A DNA stretch of 8,312 bases from Negativibacillus sp. (GTDB taxonomy: Bacteria > Bacillota > Clostridia > Oscillospirales > Ruminococcaceae). The notes under the pieces are model-generated. The model did not search any database. It was not told where the DNA came from and saw nothing but the letters and a program-made list of their open reading frames with translations. Shown here piece by piece: positions 7,073 through 8,312 of the stretch. The translations under genes were made by a program, and so were the position numbers. Every line of letters begins with the position of its first letter. Position 1 is the stretch's first letter. The stretch covers positions 1 to 8,312 of the forward strand of contig JAHHTY010000074.1 of NCBI GenBank assembly GCA_020024325.1, written 5' to 3'.

Positions 7073-8223
7073 TGAAAAAAATATTATTTAAAGGTGGAAT
7101 CCTGTGTACAATGACAGAAAAAAATGATATATTCACAGGTGACATTCTGGTTGAGGATGGAAAGATTAAACAGGTAGCCCAATCTATCGAGGAAAAAGAT
7201 GCACAAGTAATTGATGCTGCCGGCTATTATGTTATGCCGGGATTGATTGATGCACACACTCACATTGGTTTATTTGATTTTAATCACGACAAAGGTGTTG
7301 ATGATGCAAATGAGATGACTGACCCTGTTTCTGCTGCAATGGATGCACGATACAGCATGAATCCAAAAGCAAAGGAACTACAGGTTGCATATAAACATGG
7401 TATCACTTCTATGTTATTTACACCCGGCAGTGGTGATGTTTTTTGCGGGCAGCCTTTTGTAGCCAAAACCTATGGAGATAATATCTTTGATATGACAGTA
7501 AAATCCCCTGCCGCAGTAAAAATTGCATTGGGCGGTAACCCGAAAAATACTTTTGGAGAGTTAAAGCGTTTGCCAATGACCCGTATGGGTGTAGCTTATG
7601 TGCTGTGGAATACTTTTGAAAAGGCAAAAGAATATCTGGACAAAAAGAATAGGGGAGAAAATCCAGACTACGATGCGAATATGGAAGCAATTATTCCTGC
7701 GTTGAAAAGAGAGATCCCTTGTAAAATTCACTGTACTCAGTATGATATGCTGACAGCTATTGAAGTTGCAAAAGCATACGGTGTGCGTTTTTCTTTGGAA
7801 CATGCATGGGGGGCAACAGATTATTTGGATGAGATTGTGGAAAGCGGATGCGACATCTGCTATGGACCAATTGCAACCTACCGAGCACCGGGAGAACGCC
7901 GTAAAGTGGATGTAGAAGCAGTGAAGATGTTGGATGACCGTGGTGTCAATGTTGCAATTATTACAGACTCTCCAATTTTAAGTGAAGAATCATTATATCA
8001 CCATATGGGAGAAGCGGTTAGAGAGGGACTTGCACAAGAAAGGGTTATCCGTATGGTTACTATCAATCCTGCAACCCAGCTGGGACTACAAGACCGCTTA
8101 GGGAGTTTGGAAGTCGGAAAGGATGCAGATATTATCATGGTTAAAGGTAAACTTGGATTGGATACTAATGCAAAAGTTCATTTAACCATGATTGACGGGG
8201 AAATAGTATATCAAATTTCATAA
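7072..8223 (+). CDS. Metal-dependent amidohydrolase, imidazolonepropionase-like
   Basis: This 383-residue cytoplasmic enzyme belongs to the amidohydrolase superfamily, in the broad group annotated as imidazolonepropionase-related (COG1228-like). Visible metal-site residues are HxH in PGLIDAHTHIG (His62, His64), His220 (KIHC), His244 (SLEHAWG) and Asp299 (IITDSP). Lys150, in VKIALGGNPK, is a candidate carboxylated bridging lysine, which is uncertain. The C-terminal block LGSLEVGKDADIIMVKG (343-359) is the typical return to the beta-sandwich. Superfamily members of this group include imidazolonepropionase and amidohydrolase-type Xaa-Pro dipeptidases, so hydrolysis of an amide, lactam or dipeptide is expected. 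No histidine-degradation genes are nearby, which argues against a HutI role. Instead it follows a peptide-type importer and overlaps an inactive paralog by one base. The substrate is not known. Confidence 0.9.
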   Translation: MKKILFKGGILCTMTEKNDIFTGDILVEDGKIKQVAQSIEEKDAQVIDAAGYYVMPGLIDAHTHIGLFDFNHDKGVDDANEMTDPVSAAMDARYSMNPKAKELQVAYKHGITSMLFTPGSGDVFCGQPFVAKTYGDNIFDMTVKSPAAVKIALGGNPKNTFGELKRLPMTRMGVAYVLWNTFEKAKEYLDKKNRGENPDYDANMEAIIPALKREIPCKIHCTQYDMLTAIEVAKAYGVRFSLEHAWGATDYLDEIVESGCDICYGPIATYRAPGERRKVDVEAVKMLDDRGVNVAIITDSPILSEESLYHHMGEAVREGLAQERVIRMVTINPATQLGLQDRLGSLEVGKDADIIMVKGKLGLDTNAKVHLTMIDGEIVYQIS

Positions 8224-8312
8224 TTAAGTAAATGAGATTTCGGTTGCAAAAGTATTCTTAGAATATTATTTAGGCTATCTTGTTAAATTTTTAAAAGTAT
8301 TTAATAGAATTA

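Noticed and set aside
7072..8223. Naming the active amidohydrolase hutI (imidazolonepropionase).
   Set aside because: The shared metal motif defines the superfamily, not the substrate. No other histidine-degradation gene is present, and the neighbours are a peptide-type importer.
8224..8312. Terminator or promoter after the last gene: TATTC-TTA-GAATA (8253-8265), TTGCAA (8244) with TATTTA, or TTGTTA (8280) with TAGAAT.
   Set aside because: The repeat has only five A/T-rich pairs and no proper T tract. The promoter pairs are weak or badly spaced, and no downstream gene is visible to support them.

Overview
The window looks like a piece of a low-GC Firmicutes chromosome, probably from a clostridial or Lachnospiraceae-like anaerobe. 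The grounds are AT-rich DNA, strong AGGAGG-type ribosome binding sites, a Gram-positive style lipoprotein signal on the binding protein, and tightly packed co-directional genes. This placement rests on style only; no species marker is present. All seven convincing genes are on the + strand and complete.

Bases 1-183 are an AT-rich leader with a possible -10 box and no visible gene. Bases 184-4107 encode the membrane and ATPase parts of an oligopeptide/dipeptide-type ABC importer, in the order permease B, permease C, ATPase D, ATPase F, with gaps of 6-15 bases. A bulged hairpin (4110-4134) lies in the 51-base gap before the family 5 substrate-binding lipoprotein (4159-5871), which comes last rather than first. 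A stem-loop (5882-5918) with only a weak T tract follows it. Then come two amidohydrolase-superfamily paralogs (5957-7072 and 7072-8223), joined by a one-base TAATG overlap. Bases 8224-8312 hold no recognisable gene.

The transporter probably imports a peptide-like or amide compound, and the second amidohydrolase probably hydrolyses it, or a product of it, in the cytoplasm. Two points stand out. First, the upstream amidohydrolase has lost every metal-ligand position that its downstream partner keeps (two His of HxH, two further His, one Asp). It nevertheless has an intact reading frame, a good ribosome binding site and translational coupling to the active paralog, so it looks like a maintained pseudoenzyme and not a decaying gene. 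Second, the binding protein has Tyr where OppA/DppA-type proteins have the Asp that grips the free alpha-amino group of a peptide. Together these suggest an uptake and hydrolysis system for a ligand that may be N-blocked, cyclic or otherwise not an ordinary peptide, processed by an active/inactive amidohydrolase pair. The ligand and the pairing are inference.
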